From positions 1 through 21,162 of the forward strand of contig JBEGVB010000042.1 in NCBI GenBank assembly GCA_041178545.1: a DNA stretch of 21,162 nt, in the 5' to 3' direction. This DNA is from JBEATZ01 sp041178545 (GTDB lineage Bacteria > Planctomycetota > UBA1135 > UBA2386). The position numbers were made by a program, and so were the translations under genes. Below, one piece after another: positions 8,343 through 15,829 of the stretch (position 1 is the first letter of the stretch; every line of letters starts with the position of its first letter). A model generated the notes under the pieces. It was given only the letters and a program-made list of their open reading frames with translations. It ran no database searches and was not told where the DNA came from.

Positions 8343-8510
8343 ATGAACAGCAAACCGAACAGCAATCACCTGCTCCAAGTGACCCCTGAAGAAGTCGCCA
8401 CCTTGGTGCAGGGCGTGGTGCTGGGTGTCCTGCTCATCGCCTTCTTCGTCGGCCTCTGCCTGGTGATGGGCCTGACGCTTTCGATCGAGTTCGGGCTGCC
8501 GCGCGTCTGA
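8343..8510 (+). CDS. Small single-span membrane protein (55 aa)
   Basis: ATG at 8343 opens a 55-codon frame ending in TGA at 8510. Residues 1-20 are polar (MNSKPNSNHLLQVTPEEVAT). They are followed by a hydrophobic stretch of about 27 residues (VVLGVLLIAFFVGLCLVMGL) ending near residue 50, and a short tail SIEFGLPRV. It occupies an otherwise empty stretch between the peptidase and the convergent RNA-binding protein gene. There is no clear Shine-Dalgarno sequence. TAGACT at 8266-8271 could be a -10 box with a leader of about 70 bases. I recognise no family. The clear polar/hydrophobic partition supports it being real. Confidence 0.45.
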   Translation: MNSKPNSNHLLQVTPEEVATLVQGVVLGVLLIAFFVGLCLVMGLTLSIEFGLPRV

Positions 8511-8604
8511 GCCTCGGCCCATCCCCTGAGCCGCTGGACCGCTGAGCCTGTGGGCTGCGCGCAGGTGCTGGCCGGACCGCCCTTGGGCCAACTCGTCAAG
8601 CCAA

Positions 8605-8632
8605 GCTCCTCTGGCCCGGCTCCTCTGGCCCG
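8605..8632 (+). repeat. 14-bp perfect tandem repeat, two copies
   Basis: GCTCCTCTGGCCCG occurs twice head to tail. A further partial copy (GCTTCCTG) follows. It is non-coding and most likely arose by replication slippage. Confidence 0.7.
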
Positions 8633-8721
8633 GCTTCCTGCATCGCCCGACCGATCTGCGAGCCTGCCTCGGCTTCTGAGCCCAGGACTCGTCCCGCGCG
8701 ATCGCCCCACCAAGTGAGAGA

Positions 8722-8748
8722 ACCCTGCTCCGCAGGGCGGAACAGGGT
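8722..8748. terminator. Hairpin between convergent genes (terminator candidate)
   Basis: ACCCTG (8722-8727) pairs with CAGGGT (8743-8748), and TCCGC (8729-8733) pairs with GCGGA (8737-8741) around a three-base loop, with a single C/A mismatch between the stems. There is no T tract on either side, so intrinsic termination is uncertain. Confidence 0.4.
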
Positions 8749-8774
8749 CCTCGGGTTGGGATCGCCGTTACGCG

Positions 8775-8797
8775 ACCTCCAGCAGAGAGCTGGAGGT
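8775..8797 (-). terminator. Hairpin just after the RNA-binding protein gene
   Basis: ACCTCCAGC (8775-8783) pairs perfectly with GCTGGAGGT (8789-8797) around the loop AGAGA. On the minus strand it begins 11 bases after the stop codon of the RRM gene, the usual place for a terminator or a 3'-end stabilising structure. No T run follows. Confidence 0.45.
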
Positions 8798-8808
8798 GCG
8801 TCGGTCAC

Positions 8809-9243
<435 letters not shown>

Positions 9244-9485
9244 ACGAACCTGTCACGAACAGATCCCCTGCTGAACTAGGCGCCGCACAGGTGAGGGGAT
9301 GGCTTGCCCGGGCGGCAGGAACACTGCACGCACCCACGAAACCGGCGCCAGGGGAACGGCGCCTGACCGTGCACACGGGCAGACGGGCGGAAGGATCCCC
9401 GGCGTCCGGGGCAAAGGCAAGCTTGCCCACGGGTTTTCCACCTGCCCTGCACCGCCGTCCGGCAACCGACCTACCATGTCCTGCG
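9244..9485. promoter_or_regulatory. Divergent promoter region between RRM gene and SGNH hydrolase gene
   Basis: 242 bases without a gene. On the minus strand TAGTTC (9278-9273) is a possible -10 box for the RRM gene. Inverted repeats include GGCGCC copies at 9344-9349 and 9358-9363, CCCCGG-cgt-CCGGGG (9397-9411), and the 12-base perfect palindrome GGCAAGCTTGCC (9416-9427). The palindrome lies about 45 bases upstream of the SGNH -10 box and is the best operator candidate. For the plus strand, TACCAT (9472-9477) is a -10-like box ending eight bases before the ATG. Confidence 0.35.
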
Positions 9486-10658
9486 ATGCCTCCGCCCCGC
9501 CCACGGACCCGCCGGCGCCTGCCTCGCCTCCTGGTCGGCTGTGCCGTCAGCCTGGCCCTGTTCCTCGTCCTGGCTGAGGTCGCCCTGCGGTTGCTGCCCC
9601 AGCCCGTCCCCCAGTTGCGGCAGATCGAGAACCTCCGGGGCTTCTACCAACTGGACGCGGCAGGCAGGCTCGAGGTGGCCCCCAACTGGTCCGGGTCCCT
9701 CACGATCGATGGCAGGACCACCACCCTGCGGACCGACGCGCACGGGCTGCGCGGCCCCGGCACGGAGCCGCCGGCCCCGGGTCGACCCCGCGTCCTGGTG
9801 CTGGGCGACTCGTTCGTCCTCGGCATGGGCGTCGAGGAGCAGGAGGCGATCCCGGCCCGGCTGCAGCAGCACCTTGCCTCCCGCGGGGTGGATGCGGTGG
9901 TCGGCAACGCCGGCATGTGGGGCACGAGTCCGCGGGAGTGGCCACACACCCTGGCTCGCCACCGCGCGACTTTCGCGCCCGATGCCGTGGTCGCCGTGTG
10001 CTACGCCGGCAACGACCCTGCGGACCTGGTTGCAGGGCCGCTCACCGTGGTCGACGGGTACCCGCTCGACGGCGCCACGGCCCACATGGTGTCCCAGTCC
10101 TGGCGCTGGCGCCTCGGCCTGCAGTGGCGGACGTGGTGGTACCTCGAGATGCTCGTCCTGTTGCGTCGCGCCCCCATCCAGGTGGCCCCGCGCGCCTCGT
10201 TGCTGCCGCAGGGAGTCAGCCCGTTCGAGGGCTACTTCCTCGAGGCGGGACCGCAGGCCGAGTCGCTCGCGCCATGGCTCGCCCCGTTCGACGACCTCTT
10301 TGCGGGCCAGTTGAGGGCCCTGCGTACCGAGGCAGGCCCGCTGCCGGTGCTGTTCGTGGTCCTGCCGGGCCGCGAGGCTTCCTCGCCCGCGCTCCATGCC
10401 GCAGGCGTGCAACGTTTCCTCGCCGGCTGCGGCATCCCACAGGACCGGGCCGCGGACTTCGCCGCAGGCAACGGTTCCCGGCGGCTCGCGCGCATCGCCA
10501 CCGCGAACGACCTCCAGACCCTGGACCTCACCGACCGCGTGCTCTCCCAGCCCGACGTCGACGCCCTGTACCTCTCCGACTACCACTACAACGCGACCGG
10601 CTGCGACCGCGTCGCGCACTGGATCGCCGACGAGGCACACAAGGTGCTCGCGCGCTGA
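9486..10658 (+). CDS. Membrane-anchored SGNH/GDSL-type hydrolase
   Basis: A 390-residue protein. An Arg-rich N terminus (residues 1-14) and one membrane segment (about 15-37) suggest the catalytic domain faces the periplasm. Block I is VLVLGDSF with nucleophile Ser109. The oxyanion Gly/Asn region is GNAG (140-143), block III is GND (175-177), and block V is SDYHYNATG with Asp365 and His367 as the rest of the triad. This is the SGNH fold. Family members with this topology are usually O-acetyl esterases or transferases on polysaccharides, but lipid or peptide esters are possible. I chose ATG 9486 because it follows a TACCAT box by eight bases and begins the positively charged segment. The gene stands alone, with 39 bases before the next gene. 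Confidence 0.8.
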   Translation: MPPPRPRTRRRLPRLLVGCAVSLALFLVLAEVALRLLPQPVPQLRQIENLRGFYQLDAAGRLEVAPNWSGSLTIDGRTTTLRTDAHGLRGPGTEPPAPGRPRVLVLGDSFVLGMGVEEQEAIPARLQQHLASRGVDAVVGNAGMWGTSPREWPHTLARHRATFAPDAVVAVCYAGNDPADLVAGPLTVVDGYPLDGATAHMVSQSWRWRLGLQWRTWWYLEMLVLLRRAPIQVAPRASLLPQGVSPFEGYFLEAGPQAESLAPWLAPFDDLFAGQLRALRTEAGPLPVLFVVLPGREASSPALHAAGVQRFLAGCGIPQDRAADFAAGNGSRRLARIATANDLQTLDLTDRVLSQPDVDALYLSDYHYNATGCDRVAHWIADEAHKVLAR

Positions 10659-10660
10659 AG

Positions 10661-10689
10661 GTGGAATCGCGCGGGGGCACGGGTAACGT
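10661..10689 (+). promoter_or_regulatory. Possible promoter of the ferredoxin-NrfD fusion gene
   Basis: TAACGT (10684-10689) is a -10-like box ending eight bases before the ATG. GTGGAA at 10661-10666 is a weak -35 match at 17-base spacing. A leaderless or near-leaderless transcript is predicted. The SGNH gene ends at 10658, so the promoter lies in a 39-base gap. Confidence 0.3.
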
Positions 10690-10697
10690 CCTCGCCC

Positions 10698-12218
10698 ATG
10701 CAATACGGGTTCGTGCTCGACCAGCGCCGCTGCATCGGCTGCCACGCGTGCACCGTCGCATGCAAGTCCGAGAACGAGGTCCCGCTGGGCGACTTCCGCA
10801 CCTGGGTCAAGTACACCGAGGTCGGCTCCTTCCCGCAGGTCCGCCGGCACTTCGCCGTGCTGCGCTGCAACCAGTGCACCAGCGCGCCGTGCGTGACCAT
10901 CTGCCCCGTCACGGCACTGCACAAGCGGCCCGACGGCATCGTCGACCTCAACAAGGACGTGTGCATCGGCTGCAAGGCCTGCATGCAGGCCTGCCCGTAC
11001 GACGCGCTCTACCTCAACGAGGACACGGGCGGCGCGGAGAAGTGCCACTTCTGTGCCCACCGCGTCGAGAAGGGGCTCAAGCCCGCCTGTGAGGTCGTGT
11101 GCCCGGAGGAGGCCATCATCAGCGGCAACCTGCACGACCCCGACAGCAAGGTGAGCCGCCTCGTGCGCGAGGTGGAGGGAGCCACGGTGCGCCGCCCCGA
11201 GCAGGGCACCGGTCCCAACGTCTGGTACCTCGGGGCCCATGCGGCCTCGCTCGAGCCGGGCACGGCGCAGGAGCCCGACATGTACCTGTGGAGCGACCGC
11301 AGGCTGCCTGCTGCGCCCTTCGAGCCGGAGGATGCCGCCCGCTTCCACCGTCCGGACGCCCGCGTGGTCCTCGACGTCGACCACAAGCTCCACTGGGGCT
11401 GGAAGGTGTCCGCGTACCTGGTCACCAAGGGCATCGCGGCAGGCGCCGCCCTGTGGGCCCCTTTCCTCGGCAGCATGGACCGCGCCACCGACTTCGCGCG
11501 CAACTGGCTGCCCGAGATCCTTGCCCTCGTGTTCCTCGCCGTGACCAACCTGCTGCTGGTCGCGGACCTCAAGCGCCCGGCCCAGTTCCTGTCGATCGTC
11601 CTGCGGCCGAACACCCGCAGCTGGCTGGTGCGCGGCGCATGGGTGCTGATGGCGTTCGGGGCCCTCACCAGTGCCGCCCTCGCGGCGCGCGCACTCGGTC
11701 TCGACGCACTTGCCGACGGGATCCGCTGGGCCAACCTCGGCGCAGCGGCCATGACCGCCTGCTACACCGCGTTCCTGTTCGCACAGTGTGAGGGCCGCGA
11801 CCTGTGGCAGAACACGAAGGTGCTGCTGCCGCACCTGCTCGTCCAGGCGCTCCTCGCCGGCGGCCTCGCGCTGCTGCCTTGGGCACCCGACGCGACACTC
11901 GCCACCGCACTCGTCGTCTGCGCGCTGCTGCACCACGCCTTCGGGATGCTGGAACGGCACGGCAGCCACCCCACGCACAATGCACGGCAGGCCGCAGCCC
12001 TGCTGACCGCGGTCAAGGCGTGGCCCGGCAGCAGGTTCGCCGCCTTCCACCTCGGCCTCTCCGTCACCACGGCCACGGCGCTGCTCGCGCTCTTGCTGGT
12101 CCAGGGCGGGATCGCCTTGCCGTTGCCCCTCGCGCTGTGCGCGGTCATGTTCTGGGGCGGCCTGTTCCTCTACGAACAGGCCTACGTGCGCGCCGGCCAG
12201 CTGCCGCCCCTCTCCTGA
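10698..12218 (+). CDS. Fused four-cluster ferredoxin (PsrB/DmsB-like) and NrfD/PsrC-like membrane subunit
   Basis: A 506-residue electron-transfer protein. Residues 1-140 contain four Cys groups able to bind four [4Fe-4S] clusters: C12/15/18/22, C57/60/65/69, C89/92/95/99 and C116/119/131/135. This is the spacing of the electron-transfer subunit of molybdopterin oxidoreductases. Residues about 235-500 are hydrophobic, with about eight membrane spans, matching the NrfD/PsrC quinone-interacting subunit. In most relatives (PsrBC, NrfCD, TtrBC) these are separate proteins. There is no Tat or Sec signal, so the Fe-S domain would sit in the cytoplasm unless the topology is unusual. No catalytic molybdopterin subunit or multihaem cytochrome is encoded next to it. 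Expected role: passing electrons between the quinone pool and an unseen partner. Confidence 0.88.
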   Translation: MQYGFVLDQRRCIGCHACTVACKSENEVPLGDFRTWVKYTEVGSFPQVRRHFAVLRCNQCTSAPCVTICPVTALHKRPDGIVDLNKDVCIGCKACMQACPYDALYLNEDTGGAEKCHFCAHRVEKGLKPACEVVCPEEAIISGNLHDPDSKVSRLVREVEGATVRRPEQGTGPNVWYLGAHAASLEPGTAQEPDMYLWSDRRLPAAPFEPEDAARFHRPDARVVLDVDHKLHWGWKVSAYLVTKGIAAGAALWAPFLGSMDRATDFARNWLPEILALVFLAVTNLLLVADLKRPAQFLSIVLRPNTRSWLVRGAWVLMAFGALTSAALAARALGLDALADGIRWANLGAAAMTACYTAFLFAQCEGRDLWQNTKVLLPHLLVQALLAGGLALLPWAPDATLATALVVCALLHHAFGMLERHGSHPTHNARQAAALLTAVKAWPGSRFAAFHLGLSVTTATALLALLLVQGGIALPLPLALCAVMFWGGLFLYEQAYVRAGQLPPLS

Positions 12219-12229
12219 CGGCGGCAGGC

Positions 12230-12247
12230 CGCGCGCTCAGGCGCGCG
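12230..12247. terminator. GC-rich hairpin between convergent genes
   Basis: CGCGCGC (12230-12236) pairs perfectly with GCGCGCG (12241-12247) around the loop TCAG. It fills the 29-base gap between the fusion gene stop (12218) and the pseudopilin stop (12248), so it could serve both directions. There is no T tract. Confidence 0.5.
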
Positions 12248-12967
12248 TCACTGCGGCAGCGTCCACAGGTTGCCGTCGGCGCCGACCCGCCCGAGCGCGA
12301 CCTGCTCGGTGGCGATGTTGGAGACGTCGACGCCCACCAAGGCCGCGCCCGCGGGCGGCACGGAGTCCTTGCCGCTGTAGGTGGCAAGGCGAGCGCAAAC
12401 GATGTCGCCCGTCTGGTTGGTGAAGAAGGTGGCGCTGCCCCGGGTGCCGCGCTGTGCGGGCCATGCGATGCAGGTCCAGTAGTTCTCCGCCATGTCGGCA
12501 TCGACCGTGCCCTCGTCACCGTCGCGCACGACCGTGCCCGTGCCGGTGGCGTCGGGGAGGAACAGTGCGAAGTGGTAGCCGTGGTGCAGGATGTGGCCGT
12601 CCTCGTCCACCTCGCCGAGCGAGACGGGCAGGGCGGGCGGGACCATGGCCGTCCCCACGCCGCGCAGCGGCCGGGTCCCTGCCAGTTCCTGCAGCAGGGC
12701 TGCCTCGGCCTGGCCGTCGCGGTCCGTGTCGATGGACACGTGCGCGCGGTTCTGGGCCTGGGCCGTGACCACGCTGCGGAGCGCGGAAAGGACACTGCGC
12801 TCGTTCGCGACGACGCGACCAGCCAGCAGGTTGGGGATGGCCACCGTGGCGATCACCACGAGCACGGCCACCACGATGATGAGTTCCATCAGCGTGAAGC
12901 CGGACTCGGACGACACCGAGGACCGAGGCGCGCGAGAAAGACCGCGAGGAGAGGATGCGCTGCTCAT
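12248..12967 (-). CDS. Orphan type II/IV prepilin-like protein (pseudopilin)
   Basis: A 239-residue protein. Its leader of about 23 residues ends in a prepilin peptidase site, SG|FTLMELIIVV, with Glu28 at the +5 position, followed by the hydrophobic N-terminal helix (to about residue 48). The remainder is a globular domain of unknown function with segments such as HHGYHFALFLPDATGTG that resemble GspG/GspH-like pseudopilins of planctomycetes by general appearance. No other secretion or pilus gene is nearby, so it must work with machinery encoded elsewhere. The start is uncertain: ATG 12967 (used here) or ATG 12988 seven codons upstream, and neither has a good Shine-Dalgarno sequence. It is divergent from the secreted chitinase gene. 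Confidence 0.85.
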   Translation of the reverse strand: MSSASSPRGLSRAPRSSVSSESGFTLMELIIVVAVLVVIATVAIPNLLAGRVVANERSVLSALRSVVTAQAQNRAHVSIDTDRDGQAEAALLQELAGTRPLRGVGTAMVPPALPVSLGEVDEDGHILHHGYHFALFLPDATGTGTVVRDGDEGTVDADMAENYWTCIAWPAQRGTRGSATFFTNQTGDIVCARLATYSGKDSVPPAGAALVGVDVSNIATEQVALGRVGADGNLWTLPQ

Positions 12968-13122
12968 GAATGGGAGGACTTTCGGCATTCCGCCATGACT
13001 GTCTGAATTCCCATGGCACCGAGTGCGCAGGCTGGCCTGCACGACAGCCTCCAACTCCCCGTGCCATGCGGTCCACCGACGGTGCCTCGACGCAACCGAA
13101 TCGGGACCCTTACCATGGCGGG
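12968..13122. promoter_or_regulatory. Divergent promoter region between pseudopilin and chitinase genes
   Basis: A 155-base region. TACCAT (13111-13116) is a -10-like box ending six bases before the chitinase ATG. TCGACG (13087-13092) is a weak -35 at 18-base spacing. The inverted repeat GCAGGC-tg-GCCTGC (13027-13040) lies in the middle and could bind a dimeric regulator of both genes. No convincing -10 box is seen for the pseudopilin gene. Confidence 0.35.
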
Positions 13123-14871
13123 ATGCCGCGCCCCATGCCCCTCGCCGTGCTCTGCGCCGCCCTCCACCTCCTGCCCGCGGCCATGGCGCAGGGTCCCACG
13201 GTGCGGGTCGACTTCACGGTCCAGTCCGCGTGGAGCACCGCACACCAGGTCGAGGTCCGCATCGCCAACAACGCCCCGTACACGATCCACGACTGGACGC
13301 TCGAACTGCCGTGGTCCGCGCCGGTCACCAGCATCTGGAACGCCTCGGTGCGTTCGCAGGCGAACGGTCGGACGGTGTTCGCACCGGTGCAGGCCACGTG
13401 GGAGGACGGCGACCTGCAGCCAGGCGAGGTGGTGGTCGCGGGCCTGATCGCCTCGGGTGCACCCGGTGCAGTGCCCGCAACCGGGCTGCTCAACGGCACC
13501 ACCGTTGCGATCGGTGCGGACTCGCCGGCGCCGCCGCGGCTGCGACCACCTCCCGCACGCCCGTGGCCCACGCGCGTGTTCGCTCCCTACGTGGACGTGA
13601 CCCTGTGGCCACCGTTCGACGTGCAGGGTTACCTGCGGGACCAGGGCGTGCGCTTCCTCAACTTCGCCTTCGTGGTGGCCGAGCCGGGCACCACGCACCC
13701 GTCGTGGGGCGGCTACCACCGCGTGGCAACCGACCACCTGATGACCGAGTTCGTGCGCATCCGCAACGCAGGCGGCGACGTGATGGTGAGCTTCGGGGGT
13801 GCCTCCGGGACCGAGCTCGCGGTGGCTTGCCCCGACGTGCCAACCCTGCAGGCCGCGTACCAGCTCGTGGTCGACACCTACCAGCTCACCCACATCGACT
13901 TCGACATCGAGGGCATCTGGGTGGTCGATGCCCCTTCCATCGCACGGCGGTCCCAGGCGATTGCAGGCCTGCAGCAGGCAGCGCGGGCCGCGGGGCGGGA
14001 ACTGCACGTGTGGTTCACGCTGCCGGTGCTGCCCAGCGGGCTCACGCAGGACGGCCGCAACGTGATCGCCTCCGCGCTGCAGGCAGGCGTGCAGGTCGCA
14101 GGCGTCAACGTGATGGCAATGGACTACGGGCCCGCCAACGCACCACAGGGAGGCACGCAGATGGGCACCTACGCGGTGCAGGCAGCCACCGCGCTGCACC
14201 AGCAGCTTGCGGCGCTCCACCAGGCCGCTGGTGTCCCGCGGACCAGTGCCGAGCTGTGGCGCATGGTGGGAGTCACGCCGATGCTCGGGCTCAACGACGT
14301 GACCACCGAGGTCTTCCGCCAGCAGGACGCGCAGCAGCTGCTGGCCTTTGCCCGGCAGCAGGACCTCGGGATGCTGTCGTTCTGGTCGGCCACCCGCGAC
14401 GCCCAGTGTGCCGGCGGTGCCACCACCACCGTGAGCCCGAGTTGCTCCTCGGTCCTGCAGACGCCCTGGGAGTTCACGGGCATCTTCCGGCCGTACACGA
14501 ACGCCGCATGGCGCGACCTCGGTGGTGCGACGGCATGCGCGGGCGGCACCCCAACCCTTGCCGTCGGCAGCGAACTGCGCGCCGGCACTCCCTTCTCCTT
14601 CCAGCTGGCCGGCGCACAGCCGAACCAACTGGTGGCTGCGGTCTTCGGCTTCGCTACGGCCCCCCAGCCGGTCCCGGGTGGGACCCTGCTGCCGCGCCCC
14701 GACCTCGCCGCCGTCCTGCTGGCAGACCCGGCAGGAACCGCCAGCCTCGGGTTCCCGTGGCCACCCGCCTTCCCGCCCGGCGTGGGGATCTGGCAGCAGG
14801 CATGGCTGCCCGACCCGCTGGTGCCCGGCGGTGCGTGCCTCAGCAGCACGTGGAACGGCTGGACGCCCTGA
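13123..14871 (+). CDS. Secreted GH18 chitinase with CBM2-like domain
   Basis: A 582-residue secreted glycosidase. A signal peptide covers residues 1 to about 22 (cleavage near AMA-Q). Residues about 25-125 resemble a family 2 carbohydrate-binding module, with the N.APYTIHDWTLELPW and SIWNASV patterns. A Pro-rich linker (PAPPRLRPPPARPWP) follows. The GH18 TIM barrel begins at FAPYVDVTLWPPFD, has SFGGASGTELA, and has the catalytic motif D259-F-D261-I-E263 in THIDFDIEG, with Glu263 as acid/base and Asp261 as its helper. These segments closely match the chitinases of streptomycetes that also pair CBM2 with GH18. The last 110 residues form an extra beta-rich domain of a type I associate with planctomycete secreted proteins. 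It hydrolyses chitin beta-1,4 bonds outside the cell. A neighbouring pseudopilin suggests type II secretion, which is inference. Confidence 0.92.
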   Translation: MPRPMPLAVLCAALHLLPAAMAQGPTVRVDFTVQSAWSTAHQVEVRIANNAPYTIHDWTLELPWSAPVTSIWNASVRSQANGRTVFAPVQATWEDGDLQPGEVVVAGLIASGAPGAVPATGLLNGTTVAIGADSPAPPRLRPPPARPWPTRVFAPYVDVTLWPPFDVQGYLRDQGVRFLNFAFVVAEPGTTHPSWGGYHRVATDHLMTEFVRIRNAGGDVMVSFGGASGTELAVACPDVPTLQAAYQLVVDTYQLTHIDFDIEGIWVVDAPSIARRSQAIAGLQQAARAAGRELHVWFTLPVLPSGLTQDGRNVIASALQAGVQVAGVNVMAMDYGPANAPQGGTQMGTYAVQAATALHQQLAALHQAAGVPRTSAELWRMVGVTPMLGLNDVTTEVFRQQDAQQLLAFARQQDLGMLSFWSATRDAQCAGGATTTVSPSCSSVLQTPWEFTGIFRPYTNAAWRDLGGATACAGGTPTLAVGSELRAGTPFSFQLAGAQPNQLVAAVFGFATAPQPVPGGTLLPRPDLAAVLLADPAGTASLGFPWPPAFPPGVGIWQQAWLPDPLVPGGACLSSTWNGWTP

Positions 14872-14879
14872 GTCCTCTG

Positions 14880-14896
14880 GCGCGCGGTCAGCGCGC
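14880..14896. terminator. GC-rich hairpin at convergent gene ends
   Basis: GCGCGC (14880-14885) pairs with GCGCGC (14891-14896) around GGTCA. It spans the 16-base gap between the chitinase stop and the dehydrogenase stop, and includes the dehydrogenase TGA in its loop. There is no T tract. It resembles the hairpin at 12230-12247. Confidence 0.45.
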
Positions 14897-15829
14897 GCGG
14901 AACAGCGCGGCAGGCTCCGGCTCGCGTCCCTGCAGCACCGCCGCCACGTTGCGGGCGGTGCGCACGCAGAGATCGCGGTAGGTGAGGCGAGTGAGCGAGG
15001 CAACGTGCGGGGTGAGCACCACGTTGTCCATGTGGAGCAGCGGGTCCGAGGCATCGGGCGGTTCCGTGGCCAGCACGTCGGCAGCGAAACCGCCGAGGTG
15101 GCCGTCCTGGAGGGCCGCCACGAGTGCCTGCTGGTCGACCGCCTCGCCCCGCGCCGTGTTCACCAGGAACGCGCCACGCCGCATGCGCCTCAGCCTGCTC
15201 GCGTCGAGCAGGTTGCGGTTGGTGGGCGTGAGCGGCACGTGCAGGGACACCACGTCGGCTGCCGCGAGCGCCTCGTCGAGGGGAAGCACCGGCCAGGGAC
15301 ATGCCACCGGCGCGCCACGGGACGGGTGCGCGGCCACCACCACCTCCATGCCGAACGCATGTGCGAGTTGGGCCACGCGGCTGCCGATGGCCCCGTACCC
15401 GACGATGCAGAGCCGCAGGCCGTGGACCTCGTCGCACTGGTAGGTGCTGCGGCGTTCCCACCCACCTGTGGCGACCTGCCGTGCGGTGCGCGTGATGCCC
15501 CGCACCACGTCCAGCACCAGACCCATGGTGTGCTCTGCCACGGTGCGGGTGTTGGAGCCCGGCGAGTACACCACGGGGATGCCCTTGCGTGCCGCATGGG
15601 CCGTGTCCAGGTTGTCGAGACCAGCACCGGCACGCGCAACGACGACCAGCCGGGCACAGCGGTCCATGAGCAGGGCAGGGATGCGTCCGCGCCCGCGCGT
15701 GACCACGGCGCGAACCGCACCCAGCTCCGCGGGCGGGTCGTTCGGACCGGGGCTCACGACCACTTCCCCCACCGCGGCAAGCAATGCCTCGGCCTCGGGG
15801 TGCAGCCGCTCCAGCAACAGGACCGTCAC
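14888..15829 (-). CDS. D-2-hydroxyacid dehydrogenase family oxidoreductase
   Basis: A 313-residue enzyme of the D-isomer-specific 2-hydroxyacid dehydrogenase family. The Rossmann motif GYGAIG is at 144-149. The catalytic triad residues are Arg227 in NTARGE, Glu256 in ATEPP, and His275 in TPHVAS. The substrate-side loop ARAGAGLDNLD (65-75) is typical of phosphoglycerate/hydroxypyruvate dehydrogenases. After the second Rossmann strand the usual acidic residue is replaced by AAHPSR, which suggests NADP(H) over NAD(H). That is inference. There is no regulatory ACT domain, which argues against serine synthesis. The GTG start lies in a GTGA overlap with the VOC gene. It is the last gene of a four-gene operon and probably oxidises or reduces an intermediate made by its partners. 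Confidence 0.93.
   Translation of the reverse strand: MTVLLLERLHPEAEALLAAVGEVVVSPGPNDPPAELGAVRAVVTRGRGRIPALLMDRCARLVVVARAGAGLDNLDTAHAARKGIPVVYSPGSNTRTVAEHTMGLVLDVVRGITRTARQVATGGWERRSTYQCDEVHGLRLCIVGYGAIGSRVAQLAHAFGMEVVVAAHPSRGAPVACPWPVLPLDEALAAADVVSLHVPLTPTNRNLLDASRLRRMRRGAFLVNTARGEAVDQQALVAALQDGHLGGFAADVLATEPPDASDPLLHMDNVVLTPHVASLTRLTYRDLCVRTARNVAAVLQGREPEPAALFRAR

Larger units (their letters stand above)
8511..8808. other. Convergent intergenic region with hairpins and a tandem repeat
   Basis: This 298-base gap separates the ends of the small membrane protein and the RNA-binding protein gene. It holds a perfect 14-base tandem duplication (GCTCCTCTGGCCCG twice, 8605-8632) and two strong hairpins described separately. 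I see no convincing reading frame in it. Confidence 0.5.

Noticed and set aside
9471..12050. 859-codon minus-strand open frame opposite the SGNH and ferredoxin-NrfD genes
   Set aside because: A GC-rich shadow frame. Its translation has no domain pattern, while the plus strand carries clear catalytic and cluster motifs.
14888..15829. Phosphoglycerate dehydrogenase (SerA) for serine synthesis
   Set aside because: No ACT or other regulatory domain, a non-acidic cofactor loop, and an operon context of sugar-acid enzymes.
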